DNA from: Rhizophagus clarus | Taxonomy: Eukaryota; Glomeromycota; Glomeromycetes; Glomerales; Glomeraceae | Length of the DNA stretch: 64,000 nt | Reading direction: 5' to 3' | NCBI GenBank assembly: GCA_015698045.1 | Contig: BLAL01000189.1 | Location: 410,494 to 474,493 of the forward strand | Part shown: piece after piece, positions 35,253 to 48,124 of the stretch | Numbering within the stretch: position 1 is the stretch's first letter | How the letters are laid out: each line of letters opens with the position of its first letter | Notes under the pieces: model-generated | What the model saw: only the letters and a program-made list of their open reading frames with translations | The model's database searches: none | Told to the model about the DNA's origin: nothing | Position numbers and translations under genes: made by a program

Positions 35253-38200
35253 ATGTTTTCTTTAAATAAGTGCTGCCATAGTACAGCCATTTTCATTTTA
35301 ATTTGGTTAACTTGTATTATAATGCCAATATGTTTTGCATCAAAGCCAACACAAGAAGAAACACAGAAATTTGTAAATGCTTTGCGCGCTATTTATTTCC
35401 CTCGGCAAAATTCGTCTCTCAAATTAAATGACGAGCCCAAACAGCCAGAATGTCCACCCTGTTTCAATTGTCACCTTCCTGTTTTTGAATGCTCTCATTT
35501 TACCAGCTGCAATGATTATGATGGAAAATGCATGTGCTTGCCTGGTTTTGGTGGAGAGGATTGTTCTAAGCCTGTTTGTAATTCTTTAGCCGATGGAACT
35601 AACCGTCATCTTCGTGAAAAAAATGAAGTGTGCGAATGCTCTGAAGGCTGGGAGGGAATCAATTGCAACGGTTGGTTATGAGCTTTCACTAAATTAATTA
35701 TTAACTTATAAACTGATGAACTTGATTATTTAGTTTGTAAAACTGATTCTGCATGCGATCCGATGATGCCTACCAAACAGAATGGCACATGTTATAAGGG
35801 AGGGTTGACTGTTTATGAGAACTTCCAAATGTGTGACGTAAAAAGTCCGTATTTTTTTTTGTCGTTGTTTTTATTTTCGACACATAAGTAAAATATAGAT
35901 AACTGATTAAAAATATCTGAAACTTTTAGATAAAAAAATTCTTGACATGCTTCCTGATCAACCTCCTCAAGTCACTTTTTCTTGTCATCGTAAGAAAGAG
36001 ACATGTGATTTTCAATGTAACTACATTAATTGATATTTTTTTATTTCTATTTTTATTTTTTTTTTTTGATTTTTTGAGAAATTTTTTATCTATTTTATTT
36101 TTATTTTATTCTTTTTTTAAATAGTTTGGATCAATCAAACCGAATCATTTTACTGTCACTTGGATGAGTGTTCGTTTGATCAAGAGATAACTCAAGATCA
36201 AAATATAACCCAATATAACTGCAAAAATATAAAATGCAAATGTATGACTGGAGAAATGTTGTGCGGAAAGGATGGTAGCATTGGTATGTGATGATTTATA
36301 TTATTTTATAAATGAGTTTTATTATAATGTTAATATTTATGAATTATGCAAGATCTATCCGAGTGGTTAGTAGAAGAAATTAAGGGACCTGCAGAATTTA
36401 AATGTTACAACCCTAACGACTGTCGATTTTCTGGTATAAAAAATTTACCCTAGAATTATTTTAATTTGTTTCATTTGACTTCGATCTAAATTGATGATTT
36501 TATTGTTTATTAGAACCAAATATGAATGCACTTATTTTATCAATCTTTGGTGATAAATATATTTCCTTAGACTGTAAAAGCGGTGAATGTCTTCATTATA
36601 CCGAAGTTCCAGGGTTTGAAGTAAGATCAAAAAGTTCAATTTATTAATGATCGCATAGGTTAAAATTATTTCTAATGTTCAATTATATGTTAATAGAGAC
36701 CACGCCAGCCAAACAATACAAATATGATAATAGTATCTGTGTTTGCAGTACTTACATTCGTTGCTGGTATTTTCGGGGGTGATTATTAATTTTTATCTAT
36801 TTAACGGAATGAAATAATAATATATTGACGATAAATTTATATTATTTTATTAAGCTGTATTTTATTTGTCTCGTAATTGGGTAACACCATTTTCTAATAT
36901 CTCTCTTCCCGATGATGAGAGTTCGCATCTCATGGCTAATCATATACCAGCCGAATTACTCTTCCAAGACATCAGTTATTACATTGGTGATAAACAAGTT
37001 CTCCATTCGATTCATGGAGTAGTGAATCCAGGAGAGGTCATGGCCATTATGGGTGGGTCCGGAGCTGGCAAAACAAGTTTCTTGGATATTCTTGCACGAA
37101 AGAACAAAGCTGGTAGAGTCAGGGGGAAAATATTAGTTAATGGGTATTCTGTAGATGACGAAACATTCAAAAGTGTGGTTGGGTATGGTATAAGTTTTCA
37201 TTTATAGATGGTAGTTTGTTGGTTTTTTTGCTAAATATCATCATTATATTAGTTATGTAGATCAAGAAGATCATCTTTTACCTACTTTGACTGTTTATGA
37301 GACTATTTTATATTCTGCACTTTTACGATTGCCACGCGAAATGAGTTTCGAAGCCAAAAATTTTAGAGTTATGGAAACTATGAGTGAATTAGGGATATTG
37401 AGAATTAAGGACTCTAGGATAGGTGATGCTGGTAAGACATAACCAGGGGTTTAACGTACTTCACTTCTTGTGATTTTTGTTGAAATATTGTAAACCTCAT
37501 TTCAACCTCAACAGTACCAACCGGTTTTCATAAAAACAGGTGCAAGATCAATTTCTGGCGGAGAAAAGCGTCGTGTATCAATTGCTTGTGAATTAGTCAC
37601 TTCTCCGTCGATTTTATTCCTTGATGAACCAACCTCTGGATTAGATGCATATAATGCATATAACGTGGTTGAATGCCTTGTTACCCTTGCTAGGAATTAT
37701 AATCGTACAGTTATTTGTACGATTCATCAACCTAGAAGTAATATTTTTGCACTATTTGATCAGCTAGTGTTGCTTGCTAATGGTCACATGGTATATTCCG
37801 GAGAAGTAAGTAAATGCCAAACATATTTTGAAAGCATAGGACACAAATGTCCTCCTGGTTTTAATATTGCAGACTACTTAGGTAAATAAATTCTTTTTAT
37901 AACTTATTCTCGTTATTTGAATTTACTAATATTTGTTGTTATTATTGTTAGTTGATTTAACCATGTATGCAGTTAAACCGCGCAATTCTAACGAAGATCA
38001 AGATGATGATGATGATTCAGAAATTGTTGACGGGATCTCTTCAGCTCGTTCACTTCCAATCACTTCACGTCCAATGCTTAGAAATCGTGTTTCGATTCAT
38101 GATATTCAAGATTCAGAGCTGTACAGACCGCAATCACGTTTATCAGATCAACAAGAAAATAATGGTGCTTTTGAATTAAATAATCGTGATGTACAAAGTG

Positions 38201-39594
38201 ATGATAGCATTAACATTGATGTGAATAACGATAGAATGACTGATCACTTGAAAATGTTAGTTGATGGATATAACAGAAGCATGATCTCCCTTGGTATAAA
38301 GGATGAAATTGATCGTGCCGAAACAAAGTAAGTAGAAATATTATTTATTTAGTAATTCAACGTTATGTTCGCACTTTAATTACCTAATATGTTCGTCACA
38401 GTGAACGGCGTCAACCCCTATTAGCTTCGAATGGAGTAAATCTCACAATTAGTTCTCATCTTCGCGCCTCGTGGTTCACACAATTTCGTATTCTATCGGA
38501 TCGTACATTTAAAAATTTATATAGAAATCCAATGTTAATGCTTACACATTACTGTATTAGTGTTTATTTAGCACGTATGTACTTTTTTTTTTAAAAAAAA
38601 AAAGTTTTAAAAAAAAAAATTTCAGTTATTTACTCATTTGTCCTCTTCAGTTCTTTGCGGTTCATTATTTTATAAGGTTACCAATGATATTGCAGGATTT
38701 CAAAATCGGATGGGTGTGTTATTCTTTATGTGTGCACTATTCGGTTTTGGGTGTTTGAGTTCGTTACACGTTTTTGCAACAGAAAGAATATTATTTGTAA
38801 AAGAACGAGCAAACGGATATTATGCTCCAATTACGTATTTTGCATCTAAGGTAAACAAGAATAGTTTATTCCTTTGTAATTGCAAACTGACAATTAATAT
38901 TAATAATATAATTGGTTTTATTAGGTTTTGTTTGACATTATTCCATTACGTGTTGTGCCTCCTATCCTTATGGGGGTTATAATATATCATATGGTGGGAT
39001 TAGTTGATGGTACTGCAGAATTTTTCAAATTCTTGCTAGTACTGGTTTTATTCAATCTCACTGCAGCAAGCATATGTCTATGTATCGGTATTCTCTTTAA
39101 GGAAATAGGAGTGGCAAGTTTATTGAGCAGTTTAGTTATGTTATTCAGTATGTTGTTTGGCGGTTTACTTTTAAATAAGGGTAGGTTAATTTTATATAAA
39201 ATTATTTGCATGTTAAAATTATAAAAATATTTACCTTTTCTTCTTGCTTGGCCAGATTCAATTCCAGAATATTTGTCTTGGTTGAAAGATCTTTCATTCT
39301 TTAACTATGCATTTGAAGCATTAATTGTCAATGAAGTAGTTTATTTAACTTTAACTGAAGAAAAATATGGATTACAAATTGACGTAAGTAATGAGTGTGT
39401 TTAATGGAAAAAATTGAGAATTATTTTCTAACAATAAAAATTTTTAATAGGTGCCTGGAGCAACTATTCTATCAACATTTGGATTTGACGCATCAGCATA
39501 TTGGACAGATGTAGTAAAATTAACTATTATGTTTAGTTCGTTTATAGTACTTTCATTTACTTGTTTACAACTTTTTGTAAAAGAAAAACGTTAA
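35253..39594 (+). CDS. ADP1-like ABCG transporter with EGF/Cys-rich ectodomain
   Basis: Sixteen exons with consistent phases, about 1056 residues (yeast Adp1 is of nearly the same size): 35253-35670, 35734-35844, 35930-36016, 36125-36283, 36353-36433, 36514-36620, 36697-36778, 36855-37182, 37253-37431, 37540-37881, 37952-38327, 38402-38574, 38651-38850, 38925-39180, 39256-39383, 39451-39594. Signal peptide ([17 protein letters not shown]), then EGF-like Cys patterns ([24 protein letters not shown]) and further Cys pairs, a membrane helix ([17 protein letters not shown]), the nucleotide-binding domain with Walker [10 protein letters not shown], signature ISGGEKRR, Walker [13 protein letters not shown] and H-loop TIHQPRS, an acidic linker, and a C-terminal ABC2-type membrane domain. 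The ectodomain-NBD-TMD order is that of ADP1. Substrate unknown. The donor of exon 2 (gtccgt) is weak. Confidence 0.88.
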
Positions 39595-40539
39595 AATAAT
39601 TTATTATTTATAATTCTATCTTAAATTACTTTTTAATGCATCCAACCACCTGTATAATTTTATATAATCAACAAATAAAATTTTTTTAAAAATATTTATT
39701 TGCATGCATAACCTCTTTGGTCATTAAATACCTTTTTATCTCTAACAGAGAAATATATTGTTTATTAATTAATTATAATATATTATGTATTATTCGTTTT
39801 AGAAAAAGAAAAAATAATATAATATAGTAATATATAAGTTTCATGTATACAATAATAATAAACCCAAATGAAAAACTAACAAAGCAAAAGATAAATAATA
39901 CAACAATAATAACATAAAAATAAATAAATAAATGAATAAATATATAAATATAAATAATGAAATACTTTAAACTAGATTATATATTTTTGAATAAAATATA
40001 TATTATATATTATATAATGAAAATAATGATTGATGATATTATTTCGCTGTACTTCGACAGCTAAAAAAAGAAGTTAATGTACTAGCTAATAATAAATGAA
40101 TAATTTTGTTGATTGATTTTTTTTTTTTTCTTTTTTTCTTTTTTTTTTTTTAGCTTTTTATCTTTTGAGTAAAAATACTGCACCACTAATAATACCCTAA
40201 ATCTGTTAATATCTATGTACATATGATGAGGAAAAATCATAATTTTTTTAAATTCCTAAACTACCCTAAAGATATATAATTAATATGATATCATATATTT
40301 TTGCTACAATATAAATTGATTTAAAAAGAATGTCAAGAATGTCGTGAATATAAAAAAAAGAAAAATCAATTAGTAATAATATATATATATATAAACAAAT
40401 AATACCAAAGAAATACAGTAATCATCATATTTAAAATTTCAAGTTTGCTGAATTTATATAACATATTATGACTATTATATTTCCCATAAGGATAATAAAG
40501 AAAGTAAATATAACCAAGTAAAATAAACTGAGGCAAATT
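39595..40539. other. AT-rich intergenic between convergent genes
   Basis: No coding signal. Contains aataaa-type signals near 39,676, long A/T simple sequence (39,880-40,020) and a T-run at 40,119-40,153. Holds the 3-prime ends of the ABCG and TBRG1-like transcripts. Confidence 0.6.
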
Positions 40540-42718
40540 TTAAGAACTGCCGGTTTCTTGTTTTATTTGGTGTTCAATAAAATGAGCATGACCATTCGTC
40601 ACTGCCGACCTGTTATCATCCTCATCATCTTCCTCCGTAGGTTCATGCTTAATAGGTGGTTGAATTTGCATTGGTTGATCGTCATCTATCCAACGCTGCA
40701 TAACATACTTTGTACACTTTTCCGCACCAGGCAATTCCTATTAAAGAAACAACCAATAAATATATAAGGATATTATATAAAACAGTCAATTAAAGGTTAT
40801 TTATATTTTAGATTGATTTACCTGAATGTATTTAGTAATACCTAAATGACTTAACCCCAACATTTCAGGACCACTAGCGTGCGTCTTTGAAGGAACTCCC
40901 TGTACATTAATTTCATCAAGGATCTTTTTCCACACACCACTCGAAGAACTGGCGACAAACTTACGACCGGGCTGATCTTCAGCGGTAACTTGAAACTGTT
41001 ATATATATATAGAAAGGAATTGTTCAATATATAACCGTTAATATCACGCATGGTTATCATGCACGAAAACATAAAGTCAATTACTTACGATTGGAGTGTC
41101 ACCACCATCCAAGATTTCGCTGGTATAGGTTGTCCTCCTCGTAACATCGACAGCACTCAAATATTGTTTTTTACTCATAAAACCAACGGGAAATATATAA
41201 CGATTAGTATGATATGCTTCCCTATCCCATACTATTTCACCTATAAATTTAGGCAAGGACACAAAAACTTAACCGGTAAATACATTTATTAAATCAATAA
41301 ATAAATGTAATATATTTATTATATTATACCTATCCTATAAATTGTGACTTCATTGGTTCCTTTGCCAATTGTAACCGGTAATTTCAATGTGCCATCAGGA
41401 TTCATAGGCAAAGGCTATATAAAATAAAAGGACAATAAAAAAAAAATAACCAATAATAAAAAATTATTTAAATGTAGTAAGGAATACAAACCTCAATTCT
41501 TTTGGCATCCGTACGATCATCACGCTTCTTTTTCTAAAAAATAATCTATGTTGATATTCTATTTTCAAAATAAATAACTTTTCATCAATAAAGAAAATTA
41601 ATGGTGCTTACCACACCCGGTGGCTTTCGACGACGCTTCTGCGGTATTTCATCAGCACCTCCATCATCAGCCTATAAATTGATGTGGTTTATGTTACAAT
41701 TGTTACATGTATATATATGAGCCATGTAAAAGATCAAAATTTACCTTCCGTTTACCAGGTTTGTTTGAGCTCGGTGCTTGGGGGGATGTATGACTTTTTC
41801 GTGATGATGGAGGTGAAACTTTTCGTCGATATTCTCGAGTAGTTTTTGGTGGTTCTGAAAGTTTTTGAAAACATTACGATATTCGTAGATTATTATAATT
41901 ATAAAATAGAAGGAAAAAAAGAACAATGAGGCGGTGAGAAATAATTTTTTGAAAGAGTTAATTACAATTACATTTAAATATTAACCATATAATGATGATA
42001 GATACCGTATCGGCTCATAACAGCAATACTAGCATCATCTTCATCAGAGGAAGCGTCGGACAATATCATATCCTCGGAGGAGCTACTATAATGAAAATTA
42101 ATAATGTTGATTAAACATGCACAAAAGGATTTGAATAAAAAAAGGAAAATAAAATGAAAGGAAATAATTAATTGTACATTTTATAATCAATGAAATGGAT
42201 TAACGAAATAGAGGGAAAAAGACTAACTTTGATGATACGTCATCGACAAGACTAGGATTCATATCCATCATTAGGTCAAGTAAGTGACTAATAAACGTAA
42301 AAAAAGTATTAAAACACGAGCCAATAAGAGTAATTTGCAGGATTTAATATATAGAAAGAGAAAATAATGCTGGATCCGCAATAAAAGAACCGTGCTACTT
42401 ATAACAAAACTTACTTATTTTCCTCCTTTAACTTCCGCGCCTTATGTTTGGTTATCTCTAGACTTTGTTTCAAGTCGTCCCTTTGCTATAAAGTGTAAAG
42501 AATTAGTCATTACTAGTTTTTAAAAATAAAAAATCGAAATACAACAATTTAGAGCAAATGAAACAAGGCGCGTTATATAATCACTCTTCTCAGACATGGA
42601 GAATAGGTGATATCATAAACGTAAACATTAAAATACTTCACTCACAAACCTTGTTCAGTGCTTCATACTTTTCTCGTAACCTATAATATTTTTCTTTGAA
42701 AGATCGTGAATCGGCCAT
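40540..42718 (-). CDS. TBRG1-like FYRN/FYRC-domain protein
   Basis: About ten short exons on the minus strand; first exons at 42718-42650, 42485-42415 and 42287-42228, stop at 40,542-40,540. Order: N-terminal coiled coil (YYRLREKYEALNKQRDDLKQ), acidic Ser-rich stretch (SSSEDMILSDASSDEDD), basic nuclear-localisation-like region (QKRRRKPPGVKKKRDDR), then FYRN (IYRIGEIVWDREAYH, YIFPVGFMSKKQYLS) and FYRC (SSSGVWKKILDEI, GPEMLGLSHLGITKYIQ), ending in a polar tail. This order and spacing match TBRG1/NIAM. FYR domains also occur in KMT2 methyltransferases, but no SET or PHD is present. Expected to be nuclear and chromatin-linked; the fungal function is not established. Exon borders in the middle were not all checked base by base. 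Confidence 0.85.
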
Positions 42719-42945
42719 GAGTCCAGCCCTGTTCGAGTGGGTAAAAGCACAGATAAACTATAAGCGTAAGTGGAAAGCGAGAGCTTGAACTTGTAAAGAA
42801 AACGAAAGAAACGTCCAAAAACTTAAGAAAACTGTCAACAGTTTTTTATTTTGGTATTGGCACGGGTCTATTACGCTTACTACAATACTATTAAACTAAT
42901 ACACTAATGTTTTTTTTTATTTATAAAAAGGTTACGCAGCCACAC

Positions 42946-42953
42946 TGACGTCA
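42946..42953. promoter_or_regulatory. CRE (TGACGTCA), upstream of the TBRG1-like gene
   Basis: A perfect 8-bp palindromic ATF/CREB site 228 bp upstream of the ATG at 42,718, inside cacactgacgtcacataag. Binding by a bZIP factor is plausible, not shown. Confidence 0.45.
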
Positions 42954-45420
42954 CATAAGTTGAGTGTACCTGATATGGTGATGAGATAGTAATTTAGGAG
43001 TTGATTTAAAAAGCTGGGCTTTGTTGCCTGGTTGTAGGATATCTTAATAATGTATTATGTAAGAATGAGAAAAAAATTTTTTTTTTTTTCTTCTTTTTTT
43101 GTGAAATTATTTATTTATTTATTTATTTGAAGAGGAGAAAAAGAAGGTAAAGGAAGAAGAAAGTTGAAAGGGGAAGATAAATAATCTTTCTTATGAAAAA
43201 ATCGGAGCAATTACCAATTGTGGAGCGATAATAGAAAATTAGGCGTAGAATTTTAGTATATGTATTAATTAATTCTTTTTCGCTCTACTATGGAAAATCG
43301 AAGAAAATTAACCGACAGGCCAATACCACAAGACAAAAAAATTTATCTAAACTTAATGCAGCGGTTCTTTCCTTCGCCGAAGTAAAATTTTATTTATAAT
43401 TTATATTAAGATCAGCAAGTTATAATCGTTTTCTTATCTATTTAACATGTGAAACCAAAAAAACAGTCGCAAGGAAACCACGTTGACATTCCGCTCTTCC
43501 CAATACTCATTTGTGACACATTAATTCCTCTTTATTTACATGTACGATACAAAAATATCGCTGCTTTTTCTTATCACACATTTATTAAATCATTTAATAA
43601 AGGAACCAATCAATCAATTTAATATATGCTAGTAAAGCGAGAAATACAAGAAAGAAAAGAGAAGGGAATGATATAACAAAATATCCGATATATCCGATAT
43701 AATTATCAGTGCAACATTATGAGACACAGCATAAAAATTGACACGCGAGAATTTCTTATTCCGAATATATTTTATTTGTGTATCATTAAATCTGCGTCTT
43801 TAGCTACTATAGTACTATTTACCCGCGCAAACTACTATTCAGACTATCCACGTGTTAAAGAATGATGCTGATTCTTAAATTACTGTTAATGTACACTTCC
43901 CAACGTGAAATGTCAACATAAGAATAATTTTATGATATACAAAAATAAATTGGTTTATAGTAAATTTTCGCACTGATCATAATAACGTTAATTATGTTGG
44001 TTAATATATAATTTTAGATTTCATATTTATTACATCAGTGATTATTATCGCAATATACGCAGTAAGAATGTAAACTCTGTTTGGCCGAACATAATGAAAT
44101 TATTGTGTAACATGCATTTGATCAACGTACGTTAACAAGGGAAAATACTTAATACTTTTAAGGAAATTTCATTAAACCCAAATTTTTTGAAATAAGTATT
44201 AGACCGTTTTGGGTTTTTGTTATAATTAAACCTTTCCTTTGCGTCGGGATTGTACTTAAGCCGAAAATTGGTGTAATCTTTAAGATTACCTTATCTTATT
44301 AAGTTATTACTCTCTCTACAACTTATTATTCAAGTTTCAGAAAGTTACATTTTTTAACTATTAAGAGCCATTGTTTTACCTATTTGCTAAATAATTTTAT
44401 CATAATAAATACTATACCAATTTAAGTAAAAATCAGCCAAGTATAACATGTCAAATTTGTAATAATGATCCAGTTTTTACAAATTATAATTTTATAAATT
44501 AATTTTATATAATTCTAATTACTGGTAAAATTTTAGTTATTTATAGCTCATCATTTTCTATATAATTTATAAATAATTATATTATTTATATTATACAATA
44601 GATAAAAGGATATTTAAAAATAAAAGCACTATTAGTTAAATTATTAGGATTTATTATTAATTACATAATCAACATTAAAAATATTAATCTATTAAATTAA
44701 TAAATCAATTATTTTTTTTATAATCTGGTTAATAATATAGAGTCTTAACTTGCCTTTCTAGTTAAATTACCTGGATTAAATCACTTCTCTTTCTTTATAA
44801 AAAATTTACAAATTTAATATTTTATATCAATAAACTAATTTTTATTGACTAATTTTTATTTTTTACAATAATTTTATTTATATTAAATTAAAACAATATT
44901 TAATATAGTTAAAGAATCATTCATTTTAATTGTTTATTATAAAGCTAATAATAATAAATAAGTAATAAAAAAAAAGAATAAAATAAAAAAAGACAAAGAA
45001 AGTAAAGATTGAAAACAAATACAAAAATAAAAAAAAAGATAAATGAAATGTCAATAGTAAAAAATCTATACTAAATTTAAAACAAATCCAAAAAAAAGCC
45101 AAACAAACTAAAGTCCAAAAATAAAAAAATATTACAAAATATAAAAACAAAATTAAAAAAACTAAACCAAAAAAAAATCAGTTAAAATTCAAAAAGAAAT
45201 GCAAATCAAAAGAATTTTAAGTAAAATTCAAAAAAAAAATCCAAAAAATCCAAAAAGAAATATAATAAAAAATTTTATAAAAAAACACAAAAAAAATGTA
45301 AGAAAATTCTGTATCAGAAAAAAATCCAAAAAATCCAAAAAGAATATAAATATAAATATAAAAAAAAAATTTAAAAATTTTAAGAAAAATTTTAAGAAAT
45401 CTGATTAAAAAAAAAAGAAT
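42954..45420. other. AT-rich intergenic, low-complexity towards the right
   Basis: 43,000-44,900 shows no gene; atccgatatatccgatat at 43,683 is a small direct repeat. 44,940-45,415 is an A-rich tract (aaaaatccaaaaaa type) giving spurious Lys-rich and Phe-rich frames on the two strands. Confidence 0.6.
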
Positions 45421-45660
45421 AGGACCCCAAATAATACTAATATAACTCATATATGGATTTACATAGAGTTTATATGAAATTACTTTTTAAACCTACAAAT
45501 TGAGTTTGCGTAGATCAGTTAATTTAGGAGTAACTCACATATTATATTTGCATAAAGTTTATAATAGATATACGTGGATTTATTTTTAAAAAATACTAAT
45601 TTCAGTAAATTAAATTACTCGGTATTTACCAAAATTTATTTTATTTTATTTATTTTTTCA

Positions 45661-45673
45661 CTTTTTTTCAGTA

Positions 45674-45677
<4 letters not shown>
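45661..45677. repeat. Retroposon target site duplication, left copy
   Basis: ctttttttcagtatttt, matched at 46,277-46,294 with one extra T in the T-run. Variable-length duplication plus poly(A) is the signature of target-primed reverse transcription. Confidence 0.8.
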
Positions 45678-45705
<28 letters not shown>

Positions 45706-46276
45706 TTAAAGGCGTTGGAGCCGCACTCTGTTTTATTATGTAAAATGAGGGTACATTAACGTACCACTAGAATACAATTAACGTTGCTTCAAGCCACAAA
45801 GGACCAGTCTAACCATCCGCCTGAAACATTAACTACTAATATAAAGGAATAAAGGAAACGAAAAAGAAAAAAGGAATATTGTAAAAAATAAACTACTCTA
45901 AAACAACTAACCAGCTAGGAATAACCATCCCATCTATGACTAACTTTCTGTTTCTAGTATGCTAGCAACATAAACTAATGAGCTGTTCCAGCAAGTGCTT
46001 GATTTCCACCTTGTTAAAATTACCCAGGTGCCCATTGCCAGACTTGTGCGGTCTCTTGTTCGTGTTAGAAGAATTTGAACGTCCTGAGAGTTTCTGAGAC
46101 TACTCGAGATTAAGCGAGTTAGTATTATTTTCATGATTGTTATTGTTACGTGACTTGCTTGACCTAAGAGGCGTGCGATTTGATTCAGTAACCACCGGAG
46201 AGAAGCCTGCCTTCTTGTGAGGAGAAGAGTTTGAGCCTGAGCCAGTAGCCTTGGACTGTCGTCTTGTTAAACGGAA
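45678..46276 (-). mobile_element. 5-prime-truncated LINE-type retroposon with poly(A) tail
   Basis: On the minus strand the insert ends aataaaacagagtgcggctc, then caacgcctttaaagttt, then about 23-27 A (plus-strand T-run 45,674-45,700). A reading frame enters from the truncated 5-prime end: basic Ser/Asn-rich sequence, SNSSNTNKRPHKSGNG, then FNKVEIKHLLEQLISLC and a TAG, with one earlier in-frame TAG. This is the end of an ORF1-like protein of an element other than the LINE at 8,880-18,421. G+C is higher than the host TIR element. Confidence 0.75.
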
Positions 46277-46294
46277 CTTTTTTTTCAGTATTTT
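46277..46294. repeat. Retroposon target site duplication, right copy
   Basis: cttttttttcagtatttt; see 45,661-45,677. Confidence 0.8.
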
Positions 46295-46309
46295 ATACCA
46301 AATTTATTT

Positions 46310-46750
46310 ATTTTTATTATTCTTTTTCAGTTTTAATTCCAGATCATGTTTTTTGCCCAGTAACACTATAAAAAATAAAAAAAATAATTAATTAGTTAAA
46401 AAAATACTGAAAACACTTCCCCACCCTCTCTTACCTTAATTCCAAAAATCCAGTCATACTTTTCGTCTGGCAATACTACAAAAAGTAAAAAAAATGTTAA
46501 TACTTAATTAATTAAAAAAAATAATAAAACAACTCCCCTAACCCCTCCCTCTCTTAGCTTAATTCCAAAAGTCCGATCATGCCTTTCATCTGATAATACT
46601 ACAAAAAATAAAAATAAAAAATAATTAATTAATTAGTTAAAAAAAACACTGAAAAACACTTCCCATCCTTCCTTACCTTAATTCTAAAAGTCCAGTCATA
46701 CTTTTCATCTGGGTAATACTACAAAAATAAACTGATAAATGATTAAAAAA
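46310..46750. repeat. Four diverged 110-125-bp tandem units
   Basis: Each unit starts ttaattccaaaagtccagtc (variants), runs through catacttttcatctgg and aatactacaaaaa, an A/T tract with aattaattagtta, and closes in a pyrimidine tract (cttccccaccctctcttacc). Unit starts near 46,330, 46,437, 46,558 and 46,677. Confidence 0.75.
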
Positions 46751-46963
46751 AAGATCAGATATTCAGATTATCTGATTAAATCGGCAAGTTACATGATCCT
46801 GCCTTTATACCGAATAATTCATTATAGCGTTAACAAATTTTTTAATATTTTTTTTAATTAAAATATAAGTTTATGTAGCATTACTATAAAAAAAAGTTGC
46901 ATAGAGTTAATAGTAAACATATGCAGATCATTTGTGAGTTATATTAGTATTGTTCGGGATCCT

Positions 46964-47736
46964 TTAGTAATTATAAAAAAAATAAATTTTTAAAATTTTA
47001 AAAATTTAAAACTTTCTATTTATTAAAATACTAAAAAATTTATAAAAAAAAATGGTTAATTAGTAAAAGATAAAATTAAATAAAAATAATACTAAAAATT
47101 TATAATATTAAAAGATTAAAATTGAAATATTAAAGATAAAAGAAAAATAATAATATTATAATAAATAAATAATTTATAAAATATTATATGATTCACACAA
47201 AAAGGTCTTTTTGCTAATATGCCGATCAAAAATTCTGCAAAAAAAATAATTATTATTTTTACACTTTTAATGCATTTTTCAGATACCAACACACTATAGT
47301 CATGGCTTCTACACAAGAAATATGTACATATAACACATACGATAAGTTTGTAAACCACTTTTTCAGAATATTTTATAATAACTTGCGTGAATTCTCTACT
47401 ATCAACCCATACTTCATTTTGAACAAGTCAGAATAAGTGGAGTAAAAGAAGGCCATTTAAAGAAGTCTTTATGCAAAAATATTAGCAACTATAACGCTTA
47501 TACAACAGGCTAAATAAGTACAGCTCACTGACAAGCTAATGACCGTTCTTTTCACACACTTTATTTTAACTTTCGCTATAGTGAGGATTTTCTACCTCCA
47601 AAAAATAAAGCTGATAGAAACAGGGTGCATAAACAATGTGTCACACACACATCATCAGCCATTACATAGGAAATGGATTTAGATAAAATGTCATTTGACT
47701 AGCACCAATCAAATCACATGAACCCTAATACAACTA
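46964..47736. other. AT-rich spacer between TIR element and LINE copy 2
   Basis: No gene recognised. 47,530-47,700 has somewhat more G+C and a cacacacacat run at 47,643, without coding features. Confidence 0.5.
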
Positions 47737-47759
47737 CATCAGGAAATTTTATAGGGCGA

Positions 47760-48124
47760 AAAATTGCGTAAGTTTACGATTTTATAAGTTTACGAAAGTT
47801 TATGGCATAATATTTTGAAAAATTTTGAAATATTATATAAGTTTACAATTTCGTAAGATTTATGTGATATTACGGTCAAAATATTACGCAAGTTTTCAAT
47901 ATTGTAAGATTTATGCAATATTATGATCAAAATATTCTGCAAATTTATAAGACTGTAAACCTGCGTAATATTACGGTTGAAATATTTTGAAAATTTACGA
48001 GATTGTAAACCTGCGTAATATTACAGTTGAAATATTTTGAAAATTTACGAGACTGTAAACCTGCGTAATATTACAGTTGAAATATTTCAAAAATTTACGA
48101 GACTGTAAACCTGCGTAATATTAC
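47760..48124 (+). repeat. 50-bp tandem monomers of the LINE leader (copy 2)
   Basis: Same monomers as copy 1 (cctgcgtaatattacggttg at 47,960; 48,010; 48,060; 48,110) but only about four good units after the diverged ones, against about seven in copy 1; the leaders differ by roughly 200 bp, four monomers. Confidence 0.85.

Larger units (their letters stand above)
45421..46963. mobile_element. TIR element (MITE-like) with a nested retroposon
   Basis: The left end aggaccccaaataatactaa continues tataactca; the right end read on the other strand is aggatcccgaacaatactaa continuing tataactca: 28 of 33 positions match in inverted orientation. The interior has a tandem array and an inserted poly(A) retroposon. 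Without the latter the element is about 0.93 kb and non-coding. I could not settle the target duplication because the left flank is simple sequence. Confidence 0.7.

Noticed and set aside
44926-45450. Lys-rich plus-strand and Phe-rich minus-strand frames
   Set aside because: Simple A-rich sequence; no codon structure beyond AAA/AAT runs.
47116-47358. 80-codon minus-strand frame
   Set aside because: Plain AT-rich sequence, no start context, no homologous features.
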